From NCBI GenBank assembly GCA_027704905.1, contig CM051001.1, forward strand, positions 26,445,737 through 26,509,736: DNA of 64,000 nt, given 5' to 3'. Below are positions 36,956-64,000 of the stretch, one piece after another (the stretch's first letter is position 1; every line of letters begins with the position of its first letter). The translations under genes and the position numbers were made by a program. The notes beneath the pieces were generated by a model. That model did not search any database. It had not been told where the DNA came from and worked only from the letters and a program-made list of their open reading frames with translations. This DNA comes from Muraenolepis orangiensis (Eukaryota > Chordata > Actinopteri > Gadiformes > Muraenolepididae).

Positions 36956-37869
36956 ATATAGTGTTGTTTATAGTAGAATAATAAAAGTATAGTATAGATT
37001 AGTATACTGTAGTACTCAATAATGTTGTAGTGAATGGAGAGTAATCATTCCATTGTACTACACATAAACAATCAATAATCTTGAACATGGAATATATTCT
37101 AGAGGTCTGAGAAGCTCTACAGTCGGTAGTTTAACTGCAATTCCGTTATTCTTGATTTCACAGATGTATCGACCAGCAGATTATTACTATAACAGCAGCC
37201 CATCAATAACACGACATCGTGGCGCCCCCTGGTGGCAGAGTCCATAAGGACGGTTCTGTTTAGTCTAGTGGGTAGAAGGGGGTATCATGCAATATAAAAA
37301 TCATGAAATATACATCTTCATCAGCGTTACTAGATTGGAAAATTGTGTAGAAAATGATTAGCTATGTTAAAAAGTTGTCAAATTGTCCCACGTATCATTG
37401 TTTGGGGTAAATGACCTCAGTATTACGCAAAAATTCGAGTTTCACGCTTCACATACTTTTCAGACATTGACATTATTGCAGATAACTGAACTGAATACGG
37501 TGTCTAGGTTAATGTTTTGAGGGTCAAAATAAACAATTAAACTATTGTTAAAATGATCACACGTGTCTGCGGCTATTATGCAAATAAGTGCTGCGATTAC
37601 AAAGGAGTTGCATTTGAGTCTCGCACCAAGAAGGGTGTGTTTAGCACAGACACATAACAATACTACTTATCAGTGTTTCTAAATTGGAAAAAGTATGTAG
37701 TAAAGTAGTGAGCTAAGTAAAAAAGTTATCTGCATGTCCCATATATAATTCCTATGCTAATTAGTTTCACCACTACCAAAATCGCGATCTTCACTCTTTT
37801 CACTATAGTGTAGTGTATTTGTATACCCTAAGTATAAAACTTAAACACTATCTGTGATACTGTATGCAT

Positions 37870-38300
37870 TGTAAGGGCCATGCGTGTTGAGGCGACCAAA
37901 GGGCGTTGCTAGGAATGCGACCCCCTGGGGTTGTTGGAGATGCTATCAACAGGTGTGGCCAGGAAGGCGACCCCCCTGGGGGTTTGAGCTTGTAAACTTG
38001 TGACGTGACATTGAAGACACCGTGACCAACCAGAGTAGTGGATACTGGTTGTACCTCAAGACCAATAGGATTAGTAGATGTTTGTTTACTGTGACCAATA
38101 GGAGTAGTAGATGTTTGTGATACTACTTTCTATATAATGTTTGGTAAAGGAGCGCGTCGCCAGTCTGCGAATTGGCACGGCAGGCTCCATCTTGCTGCAA
38201 TTGATGAATTTGATGCTTTGTTCAATAAAGACATTGAACTTAGTATCCGGACCTCTGAGAAAGATTCTTATTCCACCCGAGTAGAAATTATACTACAATA
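37870..38300 (+). mobile_element. Putative solo LTR nested in the long-TIR element
   Basis: Contains a TATA-like ctatataatg (about 38131) and a polyadenylation signal caataaagacattgaactta (about 38223), spaced as in retroviral LTRs, plus a direct repeat of gaccaataggagtagtagat. The block interrupts the left sub-terminal repeats. Exact TG...CA ends and a target duplication could not be fixed. No gag, pol or env coding is present. Confidence 0.45.
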
Positions 38301-38525
38301 GCTCAGCCAATATTGCAGATACATTATCAAAACATGTCTAGACAGGTTTTAAGGGTCAAAGAACACAATAAAACTATTCTCGAAGTGATCACATCTGTGG
38401 CACGCTAGTATGCAAATTAAGAAAGAGCAATATTGCAGATAACTGAACAAATCAGGTGTCTAGACAAATGTGTATTTAACCAAGGTTTATTTGTTTTGTA
38501 GTAGCCTATAAACAAGAGTCAAATA

Positions 38526-39842
38526 TTATAATAGAAGTCTTGTTGTGACGACTCTTCTCTTTCCCATTCCAGATAAACAGTCACGGCTTGGCTCTTCACT
38601 GTCACTGATGAAATACTCAGTCATCATTTCCAATGCAATCATCAAACTTGTCTTCCTGTTCATGCTCTGCAGAGTCCAGGAGATCAACCAGGGAGGTTGG
38701 CAGGACAGGACTGCAGGGCCGCACTCCTTCATCACTTCTCATGCACCCCTGCTCCTCACCATAGTTTATTTGTTATTTTCTTTTACGAGATTCATCAGCT
38801 CGCTTGTACAAGGCGCCACAATGGTTCATACGTTGAAGGTGCGCCTTCAGAGCTTCATGGCGTGGAGGAAGGCGAGCCAGTTGGCAGTGTCCTTTCTTGT
38901 CCTTTCCTCCCATTTTGAGTAGCAACTTGGCATAGGAGGACGTCCACTGAAGACTCACGACTCTCCACTCATGTGGTGAAGTGTCAGGTCTTCTGACCTT
39001 CCTGTTTTAGAACCCAAGGGCAGCAGCAGCAGCATGGTGAAGGTAGAGTAACCCCCCTTGTATCATTCTCTTCAACTTCTCGTCCTGGTTTCTGTAGATT
39101 GTGGGGAGACCTTAACCTGAAACACAACGGGCCAGGTGTAGTACACTTTCATCTCAGGAGCATACACTGTGTCATTCTCGGCAGGGGGTGTGAATGATGA
39201 GCTATCGTGAAACTTGGGGTTTGACGCAAGTAAAGTGCAAGGTAGGAGTGATTCTGGCGTGTTGACTTTCAGGCTACGCTGTGGCGACTTGTTCCATGAT
39301 GGGTAGCTTTGGGACCTTGTTGCTCTGAAACCCAGGCTAGTCCTCCTCTGTACCATGATTCCCCCGGCACTGTGGACAATGTTGCTGCCATGCACATTGG
39401 TAGTGGTTTTTATTCAAGTTGTCCCACTCCCAGTGGAATAAAAAGGAGGGACACTTCCCCTGCCTATGTATGAACTAGACCCATTTTCTCAGCCCTCAGC
39501 TCCCATGCATTTTCTCTAATAAGACGAGAAGTATTCAGGTCTCTCTGTTTTGCGATGACCATCTTTGATCTCAACTTTGTCGCAAAAAAATGCCCTCTGG
39601 TGGGAAGCTGGGTCTCTCAGAACCCCCTGAAGACTATTGACATGGGGAGCGATGCTGCTGTGTGATTGCTGATTCTGTATCATCTCCCAGAAGATGAAGG
39701 GGGCAAGGAAAGCACTGATATCAGGGAGAGCTGTAGGGATCTGGTGTAGGGATCTGAGGTCACACTGATTGCCTACGATATGAGGATGTGATTGATAGAG
39801 ACCTTGGTCTTGGTTGTCGTTTTCTGTTGCGGTTCCTTTCAT
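38526..39842 (-). pseudogene. Decayed transposon-like coding fragments
   Basis: - strand peptides with stops between them. KKGHCQLARLPPRHEALKAH and QRMNHCGALYKRADES (38950-38780) resemble the LPPxxxALxxHxxRAN segment of an uncharacterised repeated protein common in fish genomes. Further pieces lie at 39072-39395 and 39516-39842. Function not known. Confidence 0.4.
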
Positions 39843-40639
39843 TTTAGTGAGGGGAGTAAAAGATGATGATCAGACATGGATGGCACATGAAAGATGCACG
39901 TACGTGGCGAGAATTTGTGGGCTGGAAGAACTACACTCCGTAATCTTTTGAGCATGCTGTCTTAATATGTACTTCAACCATCACCGTCAGAGAATTAGAA
40001 ACCACCATTCATGTTATAGGCACCCTGTTATAAAATCTCAACTTTTTAATCTGATAACAGATGTTCTGAAAGCAGCCATCTACAAGTTCCCCAATAACAC
40101 ATACAACACTTAGAAAGCACGTGTGTCGCTGAGTTAGCTTCTTACCTTGTTTGTTTGATGGTTAAATGTGCATGTAGCAAAGTTAGCTACTTTTTTTGTT
40201 CTGGAGGATTACAAATTTAGGGAATTACTAAAACACTAATGGTAGCACTGATTTGCATACTAGCATTCCACAGATACATGTGACCACTTTTAGAATAGCT
40301 TCATTGTGATCTTTGACCCTGAAAACATGATACATCTAGATCAATTATGTGTTCCTTTATCTGCAATAAATAGGATTCAATCCTCCAGATTTAGATTTAG
40401 ATGTTGTCTGAGATATAGTGAAACACTGATTAGAAGTATTTTTCTTTGTTGGTGCAAAATACAGCCTTCTTGGTGTGAGACTAAAAGGTAGTCATTTTGC
40501 ACAATGTTTTCCAAAAAAATGATACATGGATTAGTTTGACAACTTTTTTAACATAGCTCATCATTTACTACACTGTTTTTAAGCTTATTAGAAGTATATT
40601 TCAGGGGGGTGAACGATACCCCTTCTACCTACCCAACTA

Positions 40640-42185
40640 GTTGTTCCTTGATGAACACATTTCAAAACAAAGGATACAGACCATCAGTTCCTGAAATGAG
40701 CAGATCATGACGAGGCTTGTGTACAAGAATGTAGAATGTTGTTCCTCTACAATAACTAGTCTGTTAATCATTCATCAATAGTTGGTTAATCATTCGTCGC
40801 TAGTCCGGCAAAACCCCCCTATTTTGGAAATCAGACATGGAATGTTGTAAAAGGTTGGTTCCCATAAATGATATCTATGACCTTCAAGGATCACAACATG
40901 GGTGGACAACCTGCTCAACTAGCTACTGGAAAGCTACAGGGTGGGTCCAAACAATGCAACCGCTATTGTGAATTAATACCATGGCAGAATGAGAGCTTTC
41001 AGATGAGTAAAGCCTGCCGAGTAAAGCATGTTCCCATTGGAGCCACTAGATGGCACTGTATCTTTTTTGGGGAAAGAAAAGAGGAAACGGCCGGTCAAGA
41101 CATAAAGTATTCCATTATCATTCGAGATCAGGCTACATATGAGCTAACCTACTAAACTACCATCAGAGACAACAACAGAGATGAGATCATCCAGATGTCA
41201 CGTCCACAGTTCTCTGTCCTACGAGATCAGATGTTGCTTCTCCAGGAATGACTGAATGAGCCACCCACCAGCGGGAAGGTGACTGAGTTGAATCAGCACA
41301 AATGCTACCCTACCTCACTGCAGTAGGCCACTACAACTATGGGCAGCAGTCTTTGCCTCTGTATTTGGCTGAGATGAAGAAAATGCCAGAAAAATGGATA
41401 CAGAGCTGGCAGTCAACATCGTGGCAGCAGTAGATACCAACCAGTTCACAACCGCCGCACAATCCCTGATCAATAAATCATCTGGACAGTGTGCAGATTC
41501 CACGGTCAAGGACAACCTGACGAGCGTGAAACCGTCTGAGTCACTGTCCAGTGATCAGAAGAAGAAAAGTGTTGTGAAGCTTAACACAAAGTCTGGGGGC
41601 AAAACTTCTGCACCTGACCAGAGCAATGAAGTTACTGCATGACACAGATCATTGCCAGTGGTGGAGAACTCAACATTGTTGACTTTCCCCGGTCACTCTT
41701 CCAGGAAGATGGCAGTATGAGAACTGGTACCAAGGCAAGCCTAGTGAAGATCCTGAAAGAGGAGACCAAAGTTACCAGCATCCCTGATCTGCTTGAAGAT
41801 GACAAAATGAACACCATACATACACTGGTCATTTCACAAAGTTCAATCATTTGGAACCATCACTGAGCGATACAAACCCTGCTGTTGAATGATCTGCCTG
41901 CTGGCACTGATGTTGTACCAGGTACAGTGGGCACAGCCTGGAGTCAGCTGAGCAGGAACAGAGATACGTCTTACGGCTGCAAAACCAGCCAAAGTAAATT
42001 AAGTCAGTAAGCGGTACACAGCTCCTGATCCAAAGGAGTTTTTGCAGTGTCAGCTAACAAAGTGGCATGGAAACCATGCCACAATTTTCCCTGCCTGTAG
42101 CTCGACCAGGTTATGATCCTGGAAGGTCCTAGATATAATTTCTGGTGCAAAATCTTTTACAACACTCCACGTCTGTAAAACCCTG
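40640..42185 (+). other. Degenerate, possibly TE-derived region
   Basis: Short + strand open frames at 40868-41155, 41394-41642 and 41639-41866 (for example GGELNIVDFPRSLFQEDGS) lie in a row in different frames, as in a decayed gene of unknown family. No splice structure is evident. Confidence 0.35.
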
Positions 42186-42189
42186 TGGC

Positions 42190-42545
42190 CCCGTGTATTA
42201 ATCAATAGTCTGATCAATAATCAGTTTATCAATAATCAATCTTTTGTTGATAAATAATTACTAGTCCGTTAACTAATAGTATTGATCAATAACAATATTC
42301 AGTTAATCTATAATCAAGTCTGTTGATAAATAATTCATAGAATGTTAATCACTAGACTGTTAATCATTAATCACTAGTCTGTTAATCATTAATCAATAGT
42401 CTGTTAATCAATAATCAATAGTCTGTTGATCAATAATCAATAGTCTGTACATCAATAGTCGGTTGATACATGATCAACCGGTCTGTTGATAAATAATATG
42501 TTAATTAGTAGTCTGTAGATCAAGTAGTGTAAATAAATCTATCTA
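42190..42545. repeat. AT-rich minisatellite (aatcaatagtctgttaat)
   Basis: Diverged copies of tgttaatcattaatcactag and similar. Just beyond the putative rapgef2 polyadenylation site. Confidence 0.85.
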
Positions 42546-42834
42546 TAAATCAATAGTCGTAGTGTTTAATGTGAAGTGAAACCAAGACACAAACTGATTC
42601 TTTCAGTATTTATTGATCTCCAGCGTTCGACTGGACATTGAGGCATAAACAGAACATTTGAAACAAAAAATAGAACCGATATTTACAATTATTGTATTAA
42701 AAATACAAAACAACGACAATACGAACTCCGCCGGCTGTCTTTGTAAAAGACGTAGAGGACGAAGGACCACGAGAAGGACAACATCAGTCATGAAACGCAC
42801 TTCTACCGCTAAATCTGTCGGTTTAGCCCCGACG

Positions 42835-43312
42835 CTACATCTGGATTAGCCTCGACGCTACGTCTGGATTAGCCTCGACGCTACATCTGGATTAGCGCCG
42901 ACGCTACATCTGGATTAACCTCGATGCTACATCTGGATTAGCCCCGACGCAACATCTGGATTAACCTCGACACGTCTGGATTAGCGCCGACGCTACATCT
43001 GGATTAACCTCGACGCTACATCTGGATTAGCACCGACCCTACGTCTGGACTAACCTCGACACTACGTCTGGATTAGCCCCGCCGCAACATCTGGATTAAC
43101 CTCGACACTACGTCTGGATTAGCCCCGACACTAAATCTGGATTAACCTCGACGCTACGTCTGGATTACAACAACGCTCTGTCTGGATAAACCCCGACCCT
43201 TCGTCCGGATTAGCGCCGCAATACATCTGGATTAGCCATCACGCTACGTCTGGATTAGCGCCGACGCTACATCTGGATTAGCCATCACGCTACGTCTGGA
43301 TTACAGCTGGGA
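42835..43312. repeat. 23-bp minisatellite
   Basis: About 20 copies of a unit containing gacgctacatctggattagc, in the putative rapgef2 3' UTR. Confidence 0.95.
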
Positions 43313-43554
43313 TTATGCAGATTATCGCTAGAACTACACCAGGGGTTATCCCCGGGTTTAATGATAGGAGCAACCCGGGATAAGCGGTGGGAAGATGAAG
43401 GGATAGCGCTGGGGTAATCTGGGATAAGCATAGGTAGGTATTATTGTAGAAATGACTGTTGGGGATAGCAAGGCATGAGCATTGGTATTAGCACTGGGAT
43501 TATGAAGGACCATAGCGTCTGCGGTCTCCTTGTTCTGAAACTTGTTTATCAAAT

Positions 43555-43855
43555 AGTGCTGATATGTTATTATATTATATAGTATTATTTTATAATATAT
43601 AATATAATAAAATAATAATATTATATTATTATATATTATATAATATTATTGTATTTTATTATATTATATAATAATATTATATTATATAATATATTATATA
43701 ATATTATTATATAATAGAATAAAATACAATAATATTATATAATTATATAATATTATCATATTTTACTATAATATTTAATAATATATTATTATATAACAAT
43801 AATAAAATATTATTATATTTCATTACATTATTATGTAATATTCACTGGACCACTG
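43555..43855. repeat. AT-only tract with palindromic ataatattat blocks
   Basis: About 290 bp of almost pure A/T built from tataatattatataat. Confidence 0.93.
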
Positions 43856-44287
43856 GCTCACACATGACCAAAAATGACCAGAATATTTAAGTACGAGAAT
43901 GAATCCAAAACCGTTTCTAGAAATTCTTCTTCATGTGTTCCGGAGAGTTCCCGCCGGTCAATGTGACCCGTGACCCGTGACCCGGCGGTGGCCCAGACCA
44001 GACCCGGCTCACCGCAGAGTCTTTGGGGTCCCCCTGAACCACCGGTTCCTCAGCGCCTTCACACCCTGGGGAGAACCAGGACCCGACCTGACAAACCAGA
44101 ACCGGTCTTAAGCGTTCCGATTGTTCCGTGGGTTTGTCGGGTCCTGACCCCGGGTGGGTCCCCACCCGTTGTTTGAGAACAAGGGTCCTCCTGAAGCACC
44201 GCATTCACAAGACGTGGTTCACCTGGAGAACCACGCGGAAGGAACCACGGGATGAGGGGTGGGATTACTAAGGACCTCCGCCCGGCC

Positions 44288-44372
44288 CCAGACCTCTCGC
44301 GTTGCTAGGAGACCTCCCTCGTTGCTAGGAGACCTCCCTCGTTGCAAGGAGACCTCCCTCGATTGCTAGGAG
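44288..44372. repeat. 20-bp minisatellite (gttgctaggagacctccctc)
   Basis: Four copies near the rapgef2 stop, 3' UTR side. Otherwise 43860-44980 is unremarkable G/C-rich UTR sequence. Confidence 0.93.
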
Positions 44373-44979
44373 ACCTGACGGAGGATGGGGACGAGGATGA
44401 AGTGACGCATCGGTACATCTGGACTCTGTGCTTTGACCTTGAGGAATAGTTTTAAAACTACTGAATGTTTTTGAGCTCGAATTTGAGCTTGGAGTCTGAC
44501 CTCTGACCTCACACCACACCTCCGAACTCTCGCCGCTGTGCAGGAAGTGCTGTCTGACCAGAGGTGCGGGGCTACTGATAATATCATAATACTGATTGGT
44601 TGGTCGGACAGGCTTTCCCGAGTCCGGGGAAGGAAGTAGGAAGTAAGACAGGAAGTAGAAAGTAAGACAGGAAGTGGGTTTTTTGTTCTCGCAGTAAAAG
44701 ACAAAGTGCTGACTGAACCCGTCCGGCTCCATCGCCGACGGCAACGGCTGGTCGTTTCCATTACTAACGGCGACCGTCTCCCTAACAACGAAGTCTCTTT
44801 GTTCCTTCACAGTAGAGATGCTTTAAGGCAGGGGGGCGGGGCCCAGCTGGCGACTCCACCAATCCGAGGCCAGAGTATGGTGGAGGAGGCAGGCACGTAC
44901 GTAACTGATGATGACTTTATTGGTCGTCCTGACTCCGCCCCCTTTTTACCACAAGTCACCGCAGGAAGACACGCCCCCT

Positions 44980-60684
<15,705 letters not shown>

Positions 60685-61051
60685 CTGGAGGAGGAGAACA
60701 AGGAGGAGGAGGTGGGGGAAGAGGAATATGAGGAAGAAGAGGCAGAAGAGGAAGAGGAGGAGGTGAGTCAACTTGTACTACAGATGTAGTCCAGACAGGA
60801 GAATACATCAACAGATCGTTAATATTCAGCTCCTTCACTTACAGAACTAGGAGAACATATTTGGTTTTACAGGAACGACTCATCACACCATTAGACACAT
60901 TCATCAACATCTGGCCATGGTTCCTCGAGAGGACAGAGTCATGGTCCTTCTAGAGGACAGAGTCATGGTCCTTCTAGAGGACAGAGTCATGGTCCTTCTA
61001 GAGGACAGAGTCATGGTCGTTCTAGAGGACAGAGTCATGGTCCTTCTAGAG

Positions 61052-61816
61052 CAGTGGTTCCCAACCTGGGGGGCGCGCCCCCCTTGGGGGGGCGCCAAAG
61101 ATCGCAGGGGGGGCGCCAGGCCTCAGATGATTTGAGGCCTAATATCATATTTCGATTTTTTATTTTTTTTATTTTTTTTTACATATAATTGTAACGCAAT
61201 ACATGATTGTCGCTAAAAGCCTTGTCTCTACATTACAATAAAATATAGAAATTTATTGATTAATTAATTTTAATAAAAATTCTACAAATTAATCTGATAC
61301 TCCTCCGATTCGCGCCAACATTGACGTTACTGTGTCAGCTTCCGTGGTAGTAACAGTTTGCTGTGCTTGCTAGCTAGCGACCAACTTCATAAGGTGAATA
61401 TTTTGTCAAAAATGTCTGAAAAACGTAAAGGAGATGACAGCTCATCTGCAATCAAAAAGAAAATGAGGACCTACCTAGAGAGCTATCTTAACTTAGGTTT
61501 CATGGAGGGAACGGACAAAACCCGCCCAGAGTGTGTGATATGCAGAGAGAAGCTAGCCAACGACAGCATGAAACCCTGCAAAATGAAGAGACACCAACAG
61601 ACCATGCACCCAGAAACGGTCGGGCGTGATCGGGACTTTTTCATAAAGAAACAACAGTTTGTTAGGGCTGGCAGCGATGTACAGAAGGCCACGAGGCCTC
61701 TTTTGAATGTGCACTTTTAAAAGCAAAGGCAAAGTCCGGGGGGGGGGGGGGGGGGGCGCAAATTCCAACAGGAGTCATTTGGGGGGGCTCTGGGTGAAAA
61801 AGGTTGGGAACCCCTG
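61052..61816 (+). mobile_element. hAT element, internally deleted (765 bp)
   Basis: Starts cagtggttcccaacc and ends ggttgggaacccctg, imperfect 15-bp TIRs. Perfect 8-bp target duplication ttctagag at 61044-61051 and 61817-61824. It carries only the first part of a transposase. Confidence 0.93.
61412..61720 (+). pseudogene. N-terminal piece of a hAT transposase with BED-type zinc finger
   Basis: 102 residues starting MSEKRKGDD. Basic KKKMRTYLESYLNLGF, then CVICREKLANDSMKPCKMK and HQQTMH, giving C-x2-C and H-x4-H of a BED finger as in ZBED-type hAT proteins. The frame ends at LLNVHF, before the catalytic domain, because the element is deleted. It could only bind DNA, if expressed. Confidence 0.85.
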
Positions 61817-61968
61817 TTCTAGAGGACAGAGTCATGGTCCTTCTAGAGGACAGAGTCATGGTCCTTCTAGAGGACAGAGTCATGGTCGTTCTAGAGGACA
61901 GAGTCATGGTCCTTCTAGAAGATAGAGTCATGGTCCTTCTAGAAGATAGAGTCATGGTCCTTCTAGAG

Positions 61969-64000
61969 CAGCGATTCCCAACCGGGGGAACGCGGACCCC
62001 TAGGGGTACATGATGGGATTGCAGGGGGTACGTAGAAAGATTAGGGATTGCAATTTATTTAATATATATATATATTATTATTATTTAAAAAATGTAACAC
62101 ATTTTAGCAATGCTTAGCAACCTAAGATCCACGTAATGAAACCGCGAAATGAAACCCGCGAAATGAAACCTGCGATACGGTCTGTGAGGCGGCTGGTGGC
62201 ACTCATGCTCATAACTCTGGAAAATGGATGCATGGTTGGGCCGCGTTAAACGCACTAATACCAGTACCGTCGCTGCGGAACCGGGTGAGCCCAGAGAAAA
62301 GAAAAAAAAGTGGACACGACCAAACACCGGCAGTTCAGTGACAAATCCATTGTTTATGGATTTACTTTACATCTGATGATCCACATGCAGCCACAGTGGT
62401 TTTTTTGTGGCGAAGTGCTGGCAAATAATTCAATGAAGCCATCAGCCCACCTGCAGCGGCACCAGAGCACCAAACACGCCGGGAATGTCGGTAAAACAGA
62501 GGACTTTCAAGAATTCAAGTCATGTCAGACTACATTAAAGAAAGCGGCAAGTGTGTCGAGCAAAGCAATGGAGGCATCCTATGCTGTGGCATTACTTGTG
62601 GCCAAGTAAAAATAAAATAAAATGGCGAAATCGGATTCTCCCTGCCGCAATCATTTTGGCTGAAACTATGCTGGACCAGAAAGCAGCAGACGTGCTGAAA
62701 ACCGCTCCATTATCGAACAACACAATCTGCCGCAGGATCGATGACATGTCCACTAATATTGTTGGACAGGTGGTGAATAAAATTAAAAGAGCCGGTCAGT
62801 TCGCTCTACAGTTGGATGAAATGACGGATGTGAGTGGGGAGGCTCAGCTCCTGGCCTTTGCGCGTTATGCTGAAGAGTCTGACATACATGAGCATATTTT
62901 GTTTTGCAAGAAGCTAACAGGACAGACAACTGGCGAAGAAATTGTTCAGGTGATTGACAGCTTTTTCAAAGAAAACAATCTTGAGTGGAAATCTGTACGG
63001 CAATCTGTACCGACGGCGCAGCTGCGATGACGGGGAAAGTGCGTGCGTTGCATGGACGTGTGATGAAGGTAAACCCCGAAATTAAGTGGAATCACTGCAT
63101 TATCCACTGGGAGGCTCTCGCCAGTAAAAGGATGAGCCCTGAGTTAAGTGCTGTCATGGATAACGCAGTTAAGGTGATTAATTTCATTCAGTCCAGAACT
63201 ACAAAACACCGACTATTTCAAACTGTGTCAAGACAGCAGAGCATGGGAAGCTACTGCTTCACACAGACGTCCGCTGGTTGTCGCGTGGCAAAACACTATC
63301 CAGACTGTTTGAACTTCACACTGAGGTGTCTGCTTTCCTGATACAGCACTCTCATCCTCTCGCAGTGGTCTTTCAGGATGCAGGGTGGGTTGCACGGCTG
63401 GCATATCTTGCCGATGTCTTCTCCAAGCTTAATGAGCTTAACCTCTCACTTCAAGGCAAGGACTCGCATATCCTTAACATGTATGACAGAGTGAATGGAT
63501 TCATAAATAAAGTCAACTTATGGGAGACAAAATGCGACAAAGGGGATATAAGCTGTTTCCCACTGCTTGATGGCTATCTTGCCACTACTGATGCTGAAAA
63601 CAAGCAGATGGTCACAATTAAAACACATCAGTCCAAACTCAAAACTGAGTTCAACCAGTACTTTCATGACATTGAAGCAAAGTCAGAACAGCTGGACTGG
63701 GTGAGGAACCCATTCAGAGTGACTGAGAGCAGCAGCAGCCTTCCTGCCAGACTGCAGGAAAACCTGGTGGATTTGTTCTCTGATCGTGGGCAAAAGATGG
63801 CATATGCTGAAAAGTCACTGACAGAGTTTTGGTGTGATGTTGCAAAGGAGTATCCAGAGCTGGGGAAATGTGCATTGTATGAACTCTTGCCTTTTGGATC
63901 TACCTATGTGTGAAGTTACCTTCTCGGCCCTGACTCACATCAAAACCAAGCAGAGGAACAGACTGAATGTGGAGAGCAGCCTAGTGACGGCTGTGGCCAC
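61969..64000 (+). mobile_element. hAT element with near full-length transposase, right end outside window
   Basis: Starts cagcgattcccaacc after the target sequence ttctagag (61961-61968). The transposase region extends to the window edge. The opposite TIR and second target copy are not visible. Confidence 0.85.
62300..64000 (+). pseudogene. hAT transposase (ZBED/SCAND3-like), broken
   Basis: In order: BED finger remnant FFCGEVLANNSMKPSAHLQ and RHQSTKH; catalytic-domain start QFALQLDEMTDVSGEAQLLA; CTDGAAAMTGKVRALHGR; DVRWLSRGKTLSRLFEL (63262 on); and the hATC dimerisation part CEVTFSALTHIKTKQRNRL (from about 63908). Lesions: stop near 62609 and frame changes near 63000, 63250 and 63908. It is not functional as it stands. 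Known of the family: DDE/RNase H-fold cut-and-paste transposase. Confidence 0.9.

Larger units (their letters stand above)
37265..40640. mobile_element. Long-TIR DNA transposon-like element, decayed
   Basis: The left part (37265-37660) and the reverse complement of the right part (40250-40640) align with indels. Shared blocks include gtagaaggggtatc, gaaatataca, gagctatgttaaaaaagttg, tctcacaccaagaagg and ttattgcagata. Sub-terminal sequence is itself repeated (37660-37780, 38300-38480). The interior has decayed - strand coding fragments. Superfamily not identified. Confidence 0.6.
42590..44979 (-). other. rapgef2: rapgef2 3' UTR (inferred extent)
   Basis: - strand polyadenylation signals AATAAA at 44921-44916 (about 60 nt after the stop) and 42614-42609. 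The sequence near the second looks like a transcript end. The interval contains a 23-bp array, an AT-rich tract and a 20-bp array. Which signal is used cannot be decided here. Confidence 0.4.
60915..61968. repeat. 24-bp minisatellite split by a hAT insertion
   Basis: Copies of a unit containing gaggacagagtcatggtcct at 60915-61051 and 61817-61968. A hAT element sits between the two parts and a second begins at the end. Confidence 0.94.

Noticed and set aside
37870..38300. Full endogenous retrovirus
   Set aside because: Only an LTR-like block is present. No internal coding region or second LTR is visible nearby.

Overview
The window is vertebrate, almost certainly teleost, genomic DNA. It holds coding exons with GT-AG introns of two conserved animal genes, fish-type SINEs and LINEs, hAT transposons, and a very heavy load of micro- and minisatellites. 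There is no prokaryotic gene organisation.

Layout. 1-11487 carries the last six coding exons of follistatin-like 5 (fstl5) on the + strand (about 407 residues, roughly the C-terminal half), followed by its 3' UTR to about 13.4 kb. 13.4-42.6 kb is an intergenic region made mostly of tandem arrays (units from 2 bp to segmental duplications above 1 kb) and transposon remnants: LINE reverse-transcriptase pieces, tRNA-type SINEs, hAT elements, a long-TIR element and a putative solo LTR. 42.6-60.7 kb carries rapgef2 on the - strand: 18 coding exons (about 1187 residues) running from the RasGEF N-terminal domain to the C-terminal PDZ-binding tail. The cyclic-nucleotide-binding N-terminus lies beyond the right edge. 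60.7-64 kb is an upstream rapgef2 intron carrying a 24-bp minisatellite with two hAT insertions.

The two genes are convergent, as I recall FSTL5 and RAPGEF2 to be on human chromosome 4, so this is a conserved gene pair with a much shorter spacer. They are functionally unrelated: FSTL5 is a secreted follistatin-like protein and RAPGEF2 is a guanine-nucleotide exchange factor for Rap GTPases.

The most unusual signal is in the rapgef2 introns. At five exons the minisatellite in the intron is built from the splice junction itself: exon-edge bases plus the adjoining splice site are repeated in tandem into the intron. This occurs at four donors and two acceptors, and one intron is built from both of its own ends. 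Many decoy splice sites result. Other points of interest are a 1-nt frameshift in the RasGEF catalytic exon, minisatellites carrying many copies of a CTCF-like core, three hAT insertions at TCTAGA targets (one with a natural empty site in a duplicated segment), perfect palindromes, and a 24-bp minisatellite with higher-order structure.
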